Part shown: positions 25,781 through 34,050 of the stretch, piece after piece
How positions within the stretch are numbered: position 1 is the first letter of the stretch
Layout of the letters: each line of letters opens with the position of its first letter
Assembly: GCA_900538475.1 (NCBI GenBank)
Contig: UPYT01000015.1
Span: 19,954-83,953 of the forward strand
Reading direction: 5' to 3'
Source: an uncultured Clostridium sp.
Lineage (GTDB): Bacteria > Bacillota > Clostridia > Lachnospirales > Lachnospiraceae
DNA: 64,000 nt
Program-made: the position numbers and the translations under genes
Notes under the pieces: generated by a model
The model's database searches: none
The model's input: only the letters and a program-made list of their open reading frames with translations
What the model was told of the DNA's origin: nothing

Positions 25781-26431
25781 ATGGAACTAAGTGTGATAAT
25801 TGCCAAGCTGGCGGAAGGAATGTTTGTCAGTATACAAATTTTTATAATGACACTGGTGTTTTCGCTGCCCCTTGGGCTAGTGGTTGCCTTTGGAAGAATG
25901 TCAAAGAATGCCATTCTGAGGAATGCAGTAAAGGTTTATATTTCCATTATGCGCGGAACACCGCTGATGCTGCAGCTGATGATGGTATATTTCGGGCCGT
26001 TTTATTTGTTTCGAATTAAGGTGGGAAATGGTTTTCGGCTTTGGGCTGCATTTATTGGATTTGTGATCAATTATGCCGCGTATTTTGCAGAGATTTACCG
26101 CAGCGGAATTCAGTCCATGCCTGCAGGACAGTATGAGGCGGCCAAGCTGCTTGGATACAGCAGAACGCAGACCTTTTTCCGGATTATTCTTCCTCAGGTA
26201 ATAAAGCGGATCCTGCCGTCTGTGACGAATGAGGTGATTACTTTGGTTAAGGATACGTCTCTGGCCTTTACCATTGGTGTGTTGGAGATGTTTACCCAGG
26301 CTAAGGCTCTGGCGTCTTCTCAGACCAGTATGATTCCCTTTGTGGCAGCAGGTCTGTTTTACTATGTATTTAATCTGATTGTGGCAGTGGTTATGGAGTA
26401 TACGGAAAAGAAGCTGTCTTATTATCAATAG
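25781..26431 (+). CDS. Amino-acid ABC transporter permease
   Basis: 216 residues from ATG 25781; an upstream GTG (25721) is in frame but adds an unconserved hydrophilic tail. HisM/GlnP family with about five transmembrane helices and the coupling loop EAAKLLGYSRTQTFFRIILP (EAA motif) near residues 131-150. IMRGTPLMLQLMMVYFGPF is the conserved early motif of polar amino-acid permeases. It acts in the membrane as a homodimer with the ATPase at 26453. The gap of 172 bp after the binding-protein gene holds no gene. Confidence 0.93.
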   Translation: MELSVIIAKLAEGMFVSIQIFIMTLVFSLPLGLVVAFGRMSKNAILRNAVKVYISIMRGTPLMLQLMMVYFGPFYLFRIKVGNGFRLWAAFIGFVINYAAYFAEIYRSGIQSMPAGQYEAAKLLGYSRTQTFFRIILPQVIKRILPSVTNEVITLVKDTSLAFTIGVLEMFTQAKALASSQTSMIPFVAAGLFYYVFNLIVAVVMEYTEKKLSYYQ

Positions 26432-26452
26432 ATTCGGAGGAATATCAGCATC

Positions 26453-27232
26453 ATGAATTTACTGGAAATGAATCATGTGAAAAAGTCATTTGGTGGGCTG
26501 GAGGTGATACGGGACATTTCTCTCCATGTGGGAGAGGGAGAGATTGTTTCCATTATCGGGCCGTCCGGATCCGGCAAATCTACGCTGCTGCGGTGCGCTA
26601 CTATGCTGGAAACCATGGACAGCGGCGAGCTGATATATCTGGGCGAGCGGGCAGCCTGGAACAATGAGAAAGAGGAGACGGTGTATGCTCCGAGGCAGGA
26701 ACTGCGGAAAATCCGTCAGAATTATGGACTTGTGTTCCAGAATTATAATCTGTTTCCGCATTTTTCCGTTTTGAAAAATATAACAGATGCGCCGGTGACG
26801 GTTCAGAAGCGGGATAAAAAAGAAGCTGTAGAGACGGCTATGGAGCTTTTGAAGAAGATGGGGCTGGAGGACAAGGCGGATGCCTATCCCTGTCAGCTTT
26901 CCGGCGGACAGTGCCAGCGTGTAGCGATCGCCAGGGCTTTAGCTTTGAATCCGAAGATTTTGTTCTTTGATGAGCCGACGTCAGCTTTGGATCCAGAGCT
27001 GACAGCAGAGGTGCTGAAGGTGATTAAGTCTCTGGCTGATCTCCATATTGCAATGGTTATTGTGACTCATGAGATGGCCTTTGCACGGGATATTTCTGAC
27101 AGGGTTATTTTTATGGCGGACGGTGTGATCGTGGAGGAAGGACGTCCGGAGGAGGTGTTTGCTTCTGAAAATGAACGGACACTCAGCTTCCTGGGACGAT
27201 ATGGCGAAATGCTGAAGGCAGAGAAACAGTAA
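26453..27232 (+). CDS. Amino-acid ABC transporter ATP-binding protein
   Basis: 259 residues. Walker [12 protein letters not shown] (36-46), Q-loop FQNYNLFPH, signature [15 protein letters not shown], Walker [17 protein letters not shown] and H-loop [14 protein letters not shown]. The GlnQ/HisP-type motif [14 protein letters not shown] supports polar amino-acid import. A slightly unusual insertion ([20 protein letters not shown]) lies before the Q-loop, as in several clostridial members. ATG preceded by CGGAGGAA, 21 bp after the permease. The TAA stop is the first part of a repeat element (27229-27300). Confidence 0.96.
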   Translation: MNLLEMNHVKKSFGGLEVIRDISLHVGEGEIVSIIGPSGSGKSTLLRCATMLETMDSGELIYLGERAAWNNEKEETVYAPRQELRKIRQNYGLVFQNYNLFPHFSVLKNITDAPVTVQKRDKKEAVETAMELLKKMGLEDKADAYPCQLSGGQCQRVAIARALALNPKILFFDEPTSALDPELTAEVLKVIKSLADLHIAMVIVTHEMAFARDISDRVIFMADGVIVEEGRPEEVFASENERTLSFLGRYGEMLKAEKQ

Positions 27233-27300
27233 CTGTTCAGGGGAGGATATCTTCTTGCCCGGCTTTGCAGGATAAGAAGATACCCGTCCTGAATCGTTAT
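27229..27300. repeat. AACTGTTCAG-ended repeat, copy 5
   Basis: Left end GTAACTGTTCAGGGGAGG and right end CGTCCTGAATCGTTAT, with an inner stem ATCTTCTT/AAGAAGAT and GCCCGGCTTTGCAGG. The TAA of the left end is the stop codon of the ATPase gene. It may also act as a terminator-like hairpin. Confidence 0.8.
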
Positions 27301-27319
27301 GAGAAATAAAAAGCAGAAC

Positions 27320-27349
27320 TTGTACGAAACTGGTATTTTGTGTTACACT
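27320..27349 (+). promoter_or_regulatory. Candidate promoter of LacI-type regulator
   Basis: TTGTAC (27320-27325) and TACACT (27344-27349) with an 18-bp spacer, 154 bp before the regulator. Confidence 0.35.
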
Positions 27350-27503
27350 AGAGATAATGGAGTCGAATGTGAGTGATGGCTGGGCGTCTTTTCAGAAGGA
27401 TTCCCAGCCATTTGCTGTATTCGGAGGAGACAATAAAAGGATTTGCGGCAGTTTGGTTTATTTTGAACAGCTGCAGGAAGTTCAGAAAAGAGCGGAATAG
27501 GAA

Positions 27504-28535
27504 ATGGAATCAGCAAAAACGATTTATGATATTGCCAAAGAGGCTGGTGTATCAGCCAGTACAGTGTCAAGGGTGGTAAATAACAAACCGGGGATCAATG
27601 AAAAGACCAGGAAAAAAGTTCAGCAGCTTTTGGAAAAGTATAATTATATTCCCAATGAGGCGGCCAGGGGACTTGTAACCCAGTCATCCAGGATTATCGG
27701 AATTTTGATTGAAGATATCCGGGTATTTCATCATACGGAATCAGCTTATGTGATTGAACAGGAGATGACCCGACTGGGATATACCTGTATCACTTTAAGC
27801 ACCGGACCGGATCCCAAAAAGAAGGCAGAATATATTCGGCATCTGGAGCAGAGGCGGGTAGAGGGCGCTATTTTGATGGGCTCAATGTTTGGCAGCAGCG
27901 AGGTTGAGGCAAGTATTCGTGAGCACCTCAGCGGAATTCCTATTGTGATAGTAAATGGATATCTGGATCTGCCCAATGTATATTCGGTTTTGGCTGATGA
28001 GGAGCGGGGAATTGAGGAATGCGTGGAGCTTCTGGCGCGTAAGGGGCGCAGGAACATGGCTTTTGTACTGGATCTGGAAACTCCTTCCAACAATAAAAAG
28101 AAACGTGGATTTATGACAGCAATGATGCGTCAGGGGATTCATCAGGATCAGCAGCTTTTATACCGGGCGGATGAGGAGGAGGCTTCTTTTCCGGATCCTC
28201 ACAATACGATTCGGCGCGGAGCGGAGATAACGAAGCGGCTGCTGAGGGAAAATCCTCAGGTGGATGCGATTGTCTATTCTGTGGATATGCTGGCGATTGG
28301 CGGGCTGCAGGAGATGGAACGTCAGGGAATTGCGGTGCCGGGGCAGATTGCCGTTATGGGAGTGGACAACACGATTTATGGAGAGATCTGTAAGCCGCAG
28401 CTGTCTACATTGGATAATAAGCTGGTAGAGGTAAGCCGCAACGCCTCTGGTATTCTGCTGAATGCTCTGGAAAAGAAAGTTGTATCAAAAAGAATGATGG
28501 TTTGTACGGAAATTATTGAGAGAGAATCAACGTAA
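27504..28535 (+). CDS. LacI-family transcriptional regulator
   Basis: 343 residues. N-terminal LacI HTH TIYDIAKEAGVSASTVSRVV with hinge helix region NNKPGINEKTRKKVQQLLEK and YIPNEAARGL. The periplasmic-binding-like effector domain follows (IIGILIEDIRVFHHTESAYV; VDAIVYSVDMLAIGGLQEME; VMGVDNTIYGEICKPQLSTL). The effector is a sugar or sugar acid by family. Two identical operators GCAATCGATTGC lie 600 and 730 bp downstream, in front of the YiaL/YiaK/TRAP operon, so local repression of that operon is the likely job. Monocistronic. Confidence 0.92.
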   Translation: MESAKTIYDIAKEAGVSASTVSRVVNNKPGINEKTRKKVQQLLEKYNYIPNEAARGLVTQSSRIIGILIEDIRVFHHTESAYVIEQEMTRLGYTCITLSTGPDPKKKAEYIRHLEQRRVEGAILMGSMFGSSEVEASIREHLSGIPIVIVNGYLDLPNVYSVLADEERGIEECVELLARKGRRNMAFVLDLETPSNNKKKRGFMTAMMRQGIHQDQQLLYRADEEEASFPDPHNTIRRGAEITKRLLRENPQVDAIVYSVDMLAIGGLQEMERQGIAVPGQIAVMGVDNTIYGEICKPQLSTLDNKLVEVSRNASGILLNALEKKVVSKRMMVCTEIIEREST

Positions 28536-28593
28536 AGATTTTTTGTTTCTATCTGGCTGGGAAATGGGCAGTTGTCCGGTTCCCGGCTATTTT

Positions 28594-28750
28594 TATGTCA
28601 TAGGAAAGAGCGTCCTACGACATAAAAACGCTCCGCGAGGATCGCCATGGGTTGGAAGAGAATTGGATAATGAGACGACCCGCCGCAGGCGGAGAGGCTT
28701 ACTTGCGAAGTTTGTCCGTTCATAAGAAACTTCGTCTTGTGGCATAAAAA
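28594..28750. repeat. CATAGGAAA hairpin element, copy 2
   Basis: TATGTCATAGGAAAGAGCGT then CCTACGACATA forms the first hairpin, continuing CGCTCCGCGAGGATCGCCATG and CCGCCGCAGGCGG as in the copy at 10459. It ends with a second pair of arms ACTTGCGAAGTTT/AAACTTCGTCTTGT and ATAAAAATGG. Confidence 0.8.
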
Positions 28751-28899
28751 TGGCTGTGGAGGTGTACTGAGGTGGAAGAAAATATTACGGAAGCAGCAGA
28801 AAATATTGTTGAAATAGCCGCGATTTGGCGCGAAGGGACATTGCAAAGTAGGCGGGGAATTATTTGTGGGACAGTTTGTAATCATCACATGTGAACCCC
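28751..28899. other. Spacer without gene
   Basis: Nothing recognisable between two repeat blocks; no start with a ribosome site and no conserved-looking frame. Confidence 0.4.
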
Positions 28900-28995
28900 G
28901 GAGAAGAGATTTTGCATATGGAGAAGAAAAAGTCAGATTCTGCACAAACTTGAATGAGAAGTTTGCATTTTAAGCGGAAGAAGTGGATTCCTGTT
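28900..28995. repeat. 51-bp repeat family, two diverged units
   Basis: TGCAT at 28913 and 28964, again exactly 51 bp apart, with GATTCTGCACAAACTT between them. Same layout as the five-unit array at 24265. Confidence 0.7.
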
Positions 28996-29143
28996 TAAAA
29001 TTTGATTCGCGTTAAAAATTTTATGAATAATTGTGTGACAAAAGAAAAACACGCGTATAGCTTTAAATGATTTCTCGGGATATACATAGGCGTCATGAGG
29101 GAGAACTATGAGCGTTAAGGTGGGTGTTTTTTTAAAAACGCTA

Positions 29144-29157
29144 AGCAATCGATTGCT
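29144..29157. promoter_or_regulatory. LacI-type operator O1
   Basis: Perfect palindrome AGCAATCGATTGCT containing GCAATCGATTGC, with the central CG typical of LacI/GalR-family operators. It lies 335-348 bp upstream of the yiaL-like gene. Confidence 0.75.
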
Positions 29158-29261
29158 ATATAAACATTGAATTATATGAAATATGTACAAAACCAAATGA
29201 AATAAAATGTGGAAAATACATATTGAAAATATGAAAAACCTCTGGTATTCTATAAAAGAAG

Positions 29262-29279
29262 TTGGCAATCGATTGCAAA
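29262..29279. promoter_or_regulatory. LacI-type operator O2
   Basis: TTGGCAATCGATTGCAAA holds the same 12-bp core GCAATCGATTGC, 120 bp from O1. The region between them is AT-rich (TTGAATTATATG, TAAAAT) and probably holds the promoter. Two sites at this spacing suit looping by a LacI tetramer or independent binding of dimers. Confidence 0.75.
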
Positions 29280-29367
29280 AATAAAACAAAAACAGAGATT
29301 TTCAAAGGGATTATTTAGAACGGAGCAAGAGCTGGATAGAAGCAAGAACCGCAAATAATTGCAAGAG

Positions 29368-29445
29368 AATGCAGAAAGCAGCAAAAGGCGTGCAGAAAGC
29401 AGTAAAGAATGCAGAAAGTAGCAAAAGGCGTGGAGAAAGCACCGG
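29368..29445. repeat. Short degenerate tandem repeat in 5' leader
   Basis: Units like ATGCAGAAAGCAGCAAAAGG recur about four times at 16-20 bp spacing just before the yiaL-like gene. The ATGs in it have no credible frame of their own. Confidence 0.5.
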
Positions 29446-29491
29446 GAACAAAGGAACGTGCAAAATTCACAGGAAAGAAAGAGGAGAAACC

Positions 29492-29965
29492 ATGATTTAC
29501 GGACATATTCATACGTCGGAGAGTGCGGCGGCTTACTCTGAGACAATCAGAAAGGCAATTCAGATTCTAAGAGAAACAGATGTGACAGATATGCATCACG
29601 GAAAGTATCCGTTAGATGGTGACAGACTGATTCTTCAGATTAACGAGGTGACCACAGGTCCGAAGGAGACAAAGCGCCCGGAGGTACACAGAAAATACAT
29701 TGATGTACAGTACATGGTTTACGGACATGAATATATTGGTTTTTATCCGGATCAGAAAACCAGCATGGTAAAAGAGGACAGACTGGCTGAGGATGACGTG
29801 CTGTTTTATGAGGAGAATGACCGGGTGAATGAGATGATGCTTCCTATGACAGACGGCTGTTACGCAATCTTTTTCCCGGAGGATGTACACCGTCCCTGCT
29901 GTCAGATGGGTGAGGCAGAAGATGTGAAAAAGATAGTTCTGAAGGTAAGAGTTGATACATTATAA
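29492..29965 (+). CDS. yiaL: YhcH/YjgK/YiaL family protein
   Basis: 157 residues from the ATG after GAGGAGAAAC; an in-frame ATG further upstream lies in the repeat leader and is ignored. Small cupin-like single domain with the family motifs HHGKYPLDGDRLILQINEVT, RPEVHRKYIDVQYMVYGHE and FFPEDVHRPCCQMGE. The His/Glu set suits metal binding. Members accompany sialic acid (YhcH) or 2,3-diketo-L-gulonate (YiaL) catabolism and are suggested to act as sugar-processing enzymes. Here the next genes are a YiaK-like reductase and a TRAP transporter, so the YiaL context fits best. Confidence 0.92.
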   Translation: MIYGHIHTSESAAAYSETIRKAIQILRETDVTDMHHGKYPLDGDRLILQINEVTTGPKETKRPEVHRKYIDVQYMVYGHEYIGFYPDQKTSMVKEDRLAEDDVLFYEENDRVNEMMLPMTDGCYAIFFPEDVHRPCCQMGEAEDVKKIVLKVRVDTL

Positions 29966-30020
29966 AGCGAGAGCATGAAAAAGTGAGAGCACGAGAAACC
30001 GAGAGAAAAGGAGAAAAAAG

Positions 30021-31022
30021 ATGAGAGTAAAATATGAGGTTATGGTAAACGAGTTTGAGCGTGTTTTGAAAAAGTATGGTTTTAATGAGAAGAATGCAAA
30101 GGATGCAGCGCAGATTTTTGCTCAGAATTCTCTGGCTGGCGTATATTCTCACGGTTTAAACCGTTTCCCAAGAGTCATTGAATATCTTCAGAAGGGTGAG
30201 ATTGATCCCCAGGTGACAGCGGACTGTGTTTTGAGTATGGGCGCTTTTGAGCGTTGGGACGGTCACAGAGGCTTTGGTCCGTTAAATGCAAAGCAGGCGA
30301 TGGACCGGGCTGTGGAGCTGGCAAAGCAGTATGGCATCGGTATTGTTGCTCTGGGCAATAACAACCACTGGATGCGGGGCGGAAGCTATGGCTGGCAGGC
30401 AGCAGATCAGGGATGCATCGGAATCTGTTGGTCTAATACCTGTCCTAATATGCCGGCCTGGGGCGGTATGGACAGAAAGATTGGAAATAACCCGCTGATT
30501 TTTGCAGTACCCAGAAGCAATGGAGAACATGTGGTGATTGACTGTGCAGTATCTCAGTTTTCTTATGGTAAGCTGGAGGATTGCCGTTTGAAAGGAATTC
30601 AGCTTCCTGTTCCCGGCGGATATGACACCAACGGCAATCTGACAACAGATCCGGGTGAGATTGAGAAAACCTGGAGAGTGCTTCCCATGGGGTACTGGAA
30701 AGGCAGTGGTATTTCTATTGCGCTGGATCTGATTGCAACCGTTTTGTCCAATGGAAACTCTGTTCAGAAGATCGGTACCTTTGGAGATGAGGTGGGTTTG
30801 ACACAGATTATGATTGCTATTGACCCGTCTAAGGCCAATACACCAGAGCTGACAGACGAAATCGTGACGAAGATTGTAGATGATATCAAATCCTCTGTTC
30901 CGGTTAAGGAAGGCGGAGAGGTATATTACCCAGGCGAGCTGGAGTTAAAGAGCATTAAGGAAAACATGGAGCAGGGAATTCCTGCAGTAGAGGAAAAATG
31001 GAATCAGGTTCTGGTTATGTAA
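30021..31022 (+). CDS. yiaK: 2,3-diketo-L-gulonate reductase-like oxidoreductase (Ldh2/YiaK family)
   Basis: 333 residues, the length of E. coli YiaK. Ldh2/malate-lactate dehydrogenase fold with NAD(P)H bound outside a Rossmann fold. The catalytic histidine H44 is in GVYSHGLNRFPR, at the YiaK position. Other family motifs are VALGNNNHWMRGGSYGWQAA, IGICWSNTCPNMPAWGG, NNPLIFAVP and GYWKGSGISIALDLIATVLS. In E. coli YiaK reduces 2,3-diketo-L-gulonate to 3-keto-L-gulonate. Lies 55 bp after yiaL with AGAAAAGGAG upstream. Confidence 0.92.
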   Translation: MRVKYEVMVNEFERVLKKYGFNEKNAKDAAQIFAQNSLAGVYSHGLNRFPRVIEYLQKGEIDPQVTADCVLSMGAFERWDGHRGFGPLNAKQAMDRAVELAKQYGIGIVALGNNNHWMRGGSYGWQAADQGCIGICWSNTCPNMPAWGGMDRKIGNNPLIFAVPRSNGEHVVIDCAVSQFSYGKLEDCRLKGIQLPVPGGYDTNGNLTTDPGEIEKTWRVLPMGYWKGSGISIALDLIATVLSNGNSVQKIGTFGDEVGLTQIMIAIDPSKANTPELTDEIVTKIVDDIKSSVPVKEGGEVYYPGELELKSIKENMEQGIPAVEEKWNQVLVM

Positions 31023-31027
31023 GAAAA

Positions 31028-31130
31028 AGGCTGGGCAGCAGCCCGGAGCAGCAGGAAACGGGAACGGCAACCTGGAGCAGCAGGAAAGGCCAAACAGCAG
31101 CCCGGAGCTGTAGGAAAGACCAGGGCAGAT
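31028..31130. repeat. Short GC-rich imperfect repeats
   Basis: CAGCCCGGAGCAGCAGGAAA and close variants occur three times (about 31038, 31070 and 31096) between the reductase and the TRAP binding protein, in the middle of the operon. Confidence 0.55.
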
Positions 31131-31205
31131 ACCAAAAACAAAAATAAGCATCGGACAAATACCTGATGATAAGCAAGATGAAAGAGAACGTATAAGGAGA
31201 GGATC

Positions 31206-32225
31206 ATGGGAAAAGCGGCATCTTTATGGGGGGCGGCGCTGGTGGGAGCAGCAGTTTTGGCTTTAAGCGGCTGCAGCGCAGCGGAAAGCAGAGATACAAC
31301 GATTATCCGTGTGGCATTTAATCAGTCAGAGTCACATCCAGAATACATTGCCATGACGGAATTCGGAAAAAAATTCAGTGAGGCAACGGACGGGAAATAT
31401 GAGGTTCAGATTTATCCTAATGCCATTATGGGAGATCAGGGGCCGGTTACAGAGCTGGTGAGAACTGGCGCCCTGCAGATGGCTATGGTTCCTGTTTCTG
31501 TTCCGGAGGGCTATAACAGAGACTTTGCCATTGTCTCAGCTCCGTATCTTTACGATAATACGGCACAGCTTCTGCAGGCAGCAAAAGAGGGAGTATTTGA
31601 TACATTATTTGAAACAACAAAGAAATTTAATTTTGAGGTGGTATCTTTGTATACATCTGGAGCAAGGGCTATTTACACAGATAAGCCGATTTTGACTCCG
31701 GCGGATCTGGCCGGTTATAAAATCCGGGTTCAGGATTCCGACACCTATATCCGTATGATTAATTTAATGGGCGGCGTAGGAATTGCAATGGCCCAGAGTG
31801 AGGTGTATACGGCAACTCAGCAGAAGGTAATTGAGGGCGGAGAAAATTCTGAGCGGGTGTACATGGACTTTAAGCATTATGAGGTGGCTCCTTATTTCAG
31901 CTATACCAATCATCTGGTTATGGCGGATACAGTAATTGCCAACAGGGAATTTGTAGAAGATATGGATGAGGAAACCAGAGAGATTTTTTACCGCCTGATG
32001 GACGAATCTATGGAACAGGAATTTCAGCTGATGGATGAGTCTGTGAAGCAGGGCCGTCAGGATGCAGAGGAAAAAGGCGCTCAGTTTGTCTATCCAGATG
32101 TAGAGGAGTTTGAGAAACGGTGTCAGCCCTTGCTGGAAGAGATTGCAGATCAGTCTCAGGTAACGCGGGATATTTATGACAGAGTTCAGAAAATCAAAGA
32201 AGAAATGGAGGTACCTAAAGCATGA
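31206..32225 (+). CDS. yiaO: TRAP transporter solute-binding lipoprotein (DctP/YiaO family)
   Basis: 339 residues. Lipoprotein signal with lipobox LSGC (ALVGAAVLALSGCSAAES). DctP fold: IIRVAFNQSESHPEYIAMTE, KFSEATDGKYEVQIYPNAIM, GAREI-equivalent SGARAIYTDKPI, the conserved Arg in IRVQDSDTYIRMINLMG that holds a carboxylate ligand, and a long C-terminal helical region. Binds a sugar acid outside the membrane and feeds the DctQM channel. Overlaps dctQ by four bases. Confidence 0.94.
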   Translation: MGKAASLWGAALVGAAVLALSGCSAAESRDTTIIRVAFNQSESHPEYIAMTEFGKKFSEATDGKYEVQIYPNAIMGDQGPVTELVRTGALQMAMVPVSVPEGYNRDFAIVSAPYLYDNTAQLLQAAKEGVFDTLFETTKKFNFEVVSLYTSGARAIYTDKPILTPADLAGYKIRVQDSDTYIRMINLMGGVGIAMAQSEVYTATQQKVIEGGENSERVYMDFKHYEVAPYFSYTNHLVMADTVIANREFVEDMDEETREIFYRLMDESMEQEFQLMDESVKQGRQDAEEKGAQFVYPDVEEFEKRCQPLLEEIADQSQVTRDIYDRVQKIKEEMEVPKA

Positions 32226-32701
32226 AAATAATTCGATCGATGTTTGATAAATGTATAGAAGCTGTAAGCATTGGGATTTTTGCGCTGATGGTGCTTCTGG
32301 TAACTTTTCAGGTTTTTGTCCGCTATGTGTTAAACAGTCCCAGCGCATTCAGTGAAACTTTGACCCGGTATCTGTTTGTATGGCTGGTTTTGATTACGTC
32401 TACCTATGCCTTTGGAAAACGGGATCATATGTGCATCAGTTATCTGAAGGACAAGCTGCCTTTAAAGGGACAGCGGATGGTTAATATTCTGATTGAAGCA
32501 ATTACCTTTTTCTTTGCAGCGGCAATTATGATTTACGGAGGTGTCCGGATCTCTGCCATGCAGATGGTTCAGCTGGATTCTGTTTTAAAAATTCCAACCG
32601 GACTGATTTACTCGATTATCCCTATCAGCGGAGTGGGAATTGCATTTTATTCTCTCTGTAACCTGATGACAGAATATACGATGTTAAAGGAGGGCAAATA
32701 A
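32222..32701 (+). CDS. yiaM: TRAP transporter small permease (DctQ/YiaM family)
   Basis: 159 residues, four transmembrane helices. Family motifs are FQVFVRYVLNSPSAFSETLT, RYLFVWLVLITSTYAFGKRD and HMCISYLKDKLP. Works with the large permease. Starts inside the end of the binding-protein gene and stops one base before the dctM start. Confidence 0.94.
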   Translation: MKIIRSMFDKCIEAVSIGIFALMVLLVTFQVFVRYVLNSPSAFSETLTRYLFVWLVLITSTYAFGKRDHMCISYLKDKLPLKGQRMVNILIEAITFFFAAAIMIYGGVRISAMQMVQLDSVLKIPTGLIYSIIPISGVGIAFYSLCNLMTEYTMLKEGK

Positions 32702-34006
32702 ATGTCTCTGGCAGTAATCAGCGCAATTATTATGACAGTCCTTCTGATTGTGATGCTTGTTATGGGCGCATCCATCAGTATTGCGATTGGTCTTTCCTCT
32801 GCGGTGGCAATGCTTTGTATGCTGCCGGTGGATATTTCTCTTATTACATCGGCTCAGCGAATTTTTACAGGAGCAAACTCCTTTTCTCTGATTGCGATTC
32901 CGTTTTTTATTCTGGCAGGAAATATTATGAATAATGGCGGAATTGCCGTTCGCCTGGTGAATGTGGCAAAGGTATTGTCTGGCCGGATGCCGGGTGCCCT
33001 GGCTCAGTCCAATGTTGTTGCAAATATGATGTTCGGTGCTATTTCCGGATCCGGCGCTGCGGCTGCGGCTGCTATTGGAGGCACCATGGGTCCTCTGGAA
33101 GAGCAGGAGGGTTATGATAAGGTGTTCAGCACGGCTGTAAATATTGCTTCTGCGCCTACAGGAATGCTGATTCCCCCGTCCAATCTGATGATTGTATATT
33201 CTACGGTAGCAGGAAGCGTATCTGTAGCGGCACTGTTTGTGGCCGGTTATGTTCCCGGAATTTTGTGGGGAATTGGCGTGATGGCTCTGGTAGCTTATTT
33301 TGCAAAAAAGAAAGGCTATGTCAGTGAAGAGCGGGTAGATTTGAAGACTGCTTTACATGTGATTGTCGATGCTATTCCCAGTCTGCTTCTGATTGTAATT
33401 ATTATTGGCGGAATTCTGGGCGGCGTATTTACGGCAACAGAAGGATCAGCGATTGCTGTTGTCTATGCAACCGTGCTGTCTCTGATTTATAAAAATATTA
33501 AGCTTCGGGATCTTCCGGGAATTATCCTGGAATCTGCAAAAATGACGGGAATCATTACATTTATGATTGGTCTGTCCTCCATCATGTCCTGGGGAATGTC
33601 CTTTACGGGAATTCCGGATATGATCGGAAGTGGAATCCTGGCTTTGACCAGCAATAGATATGCGATTCTGATTCTGATGAATATTATTATCCTGATCGTA
33701 GGTACCTTTATGGATCCCACTCCGGCAATCCTGATTTTCACTCCGATTTTCCTGCCGGTATGTCAGAGCTTTGGAATGAATCCCATTCATTTCGGAATTA
33801 TGATTTCTTTTAATTTGTGTATTGGAACGATTACTCCGCCGGTTGGTTCTATTTTGTTTACCGGATGTAAGGTAGGCGGCGTATCCATTGAAAATGTTAT
33901 GCGCCAGCTCCTTCCATATTTTTTCGTTATTTTACTGCTTTTAATTCTTGTAACCTATGTTCCGGCGGTTTCCATGACTCTGCCCACATTGGCAGGATTG
34001 GTATAA
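32702..34006 (+). CDS. yiaN: TRAP transporter large permease (DctM/YiaN family)
   Basis: 434 residues, about 12 hydrophobic segments. Recognisable motifs: FSLIAIPFFILAGNIMNNGG, MMFGAISGSGAAAAAAIGGT, IASAPTGMLIPPSNLMIVYS, GVFTATEGSAIAVVYA and GTFMDPTPAILIFTPIFLPV. The Na+-binding hairpins with SGS/GAA and TPP (ITPPVGSILFTGCKVGG) are present. Ends a five-gene operon; no kinase or aldolase for ketogulonate follows, so later catabolic steps must be encoded elsewhere. Confidence 0.95.
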   Translation: MSLAVISAIIMTVLLIVMLVMGASISIAIGLSSAVAMLCMLPVDISLITSAQRIFTGANSFSLIAIPFFILAGNIMNNGGIAVRLVNVAKVLSGRMPGALAQSNVVANMMFGAISGSGAAAAAAIGGTMGPLEEQEGYDKVFSTAVNIASAPTGMLIPPSNLMIVYSTVAGSVSVAALFVAGYVPGILWGIGVMALVAYFAKKKGYVSEERVDLKTALHVIVDAIPSLLLIVIIIGGILGGVFTATEGSAIAVVYATVLSLIYKNIKLRDLPGIILESAKMTGIITFMIGLSSIMSWGMSFTGIPDMIGSGILALTSNRYAILILMNIIILIVGTFMDPTPAILIFTPIFLPVCQSFGMNPIHFGIMISFNLCIGTITPPVGSILFTGCKVGGVSIENVMRQLLPYFFVILLLLILVTYVPAVSMTLPTLAGLV

Positions 34007-34007
34007 A

Positions 34008-34033
34008 AAAGAAGCTCGCTTGCGAGCTTCTTT
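34008..34033. terminator. Bidirectional terminator between convergent genes
   Basis: AAAGAAGCTCGC and GCGAGCTTCTTT form a perfect 12-bp stem with two loop bases, giving T-ended transcripts in both directions. The core is shared with the end of the CATAGGAAA element at 10459. Confidence 0.88.
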
Positions 34034-34050
34034 AGCTTGAACCGGTGGGA

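Noticed and set aside
29369..29491. Upstream start for the YiaL-like gene in the leader repeats
   Set aside because: The 41 extra codons are repeat-derived, and the ribosome site lies directly before ATG 29492.
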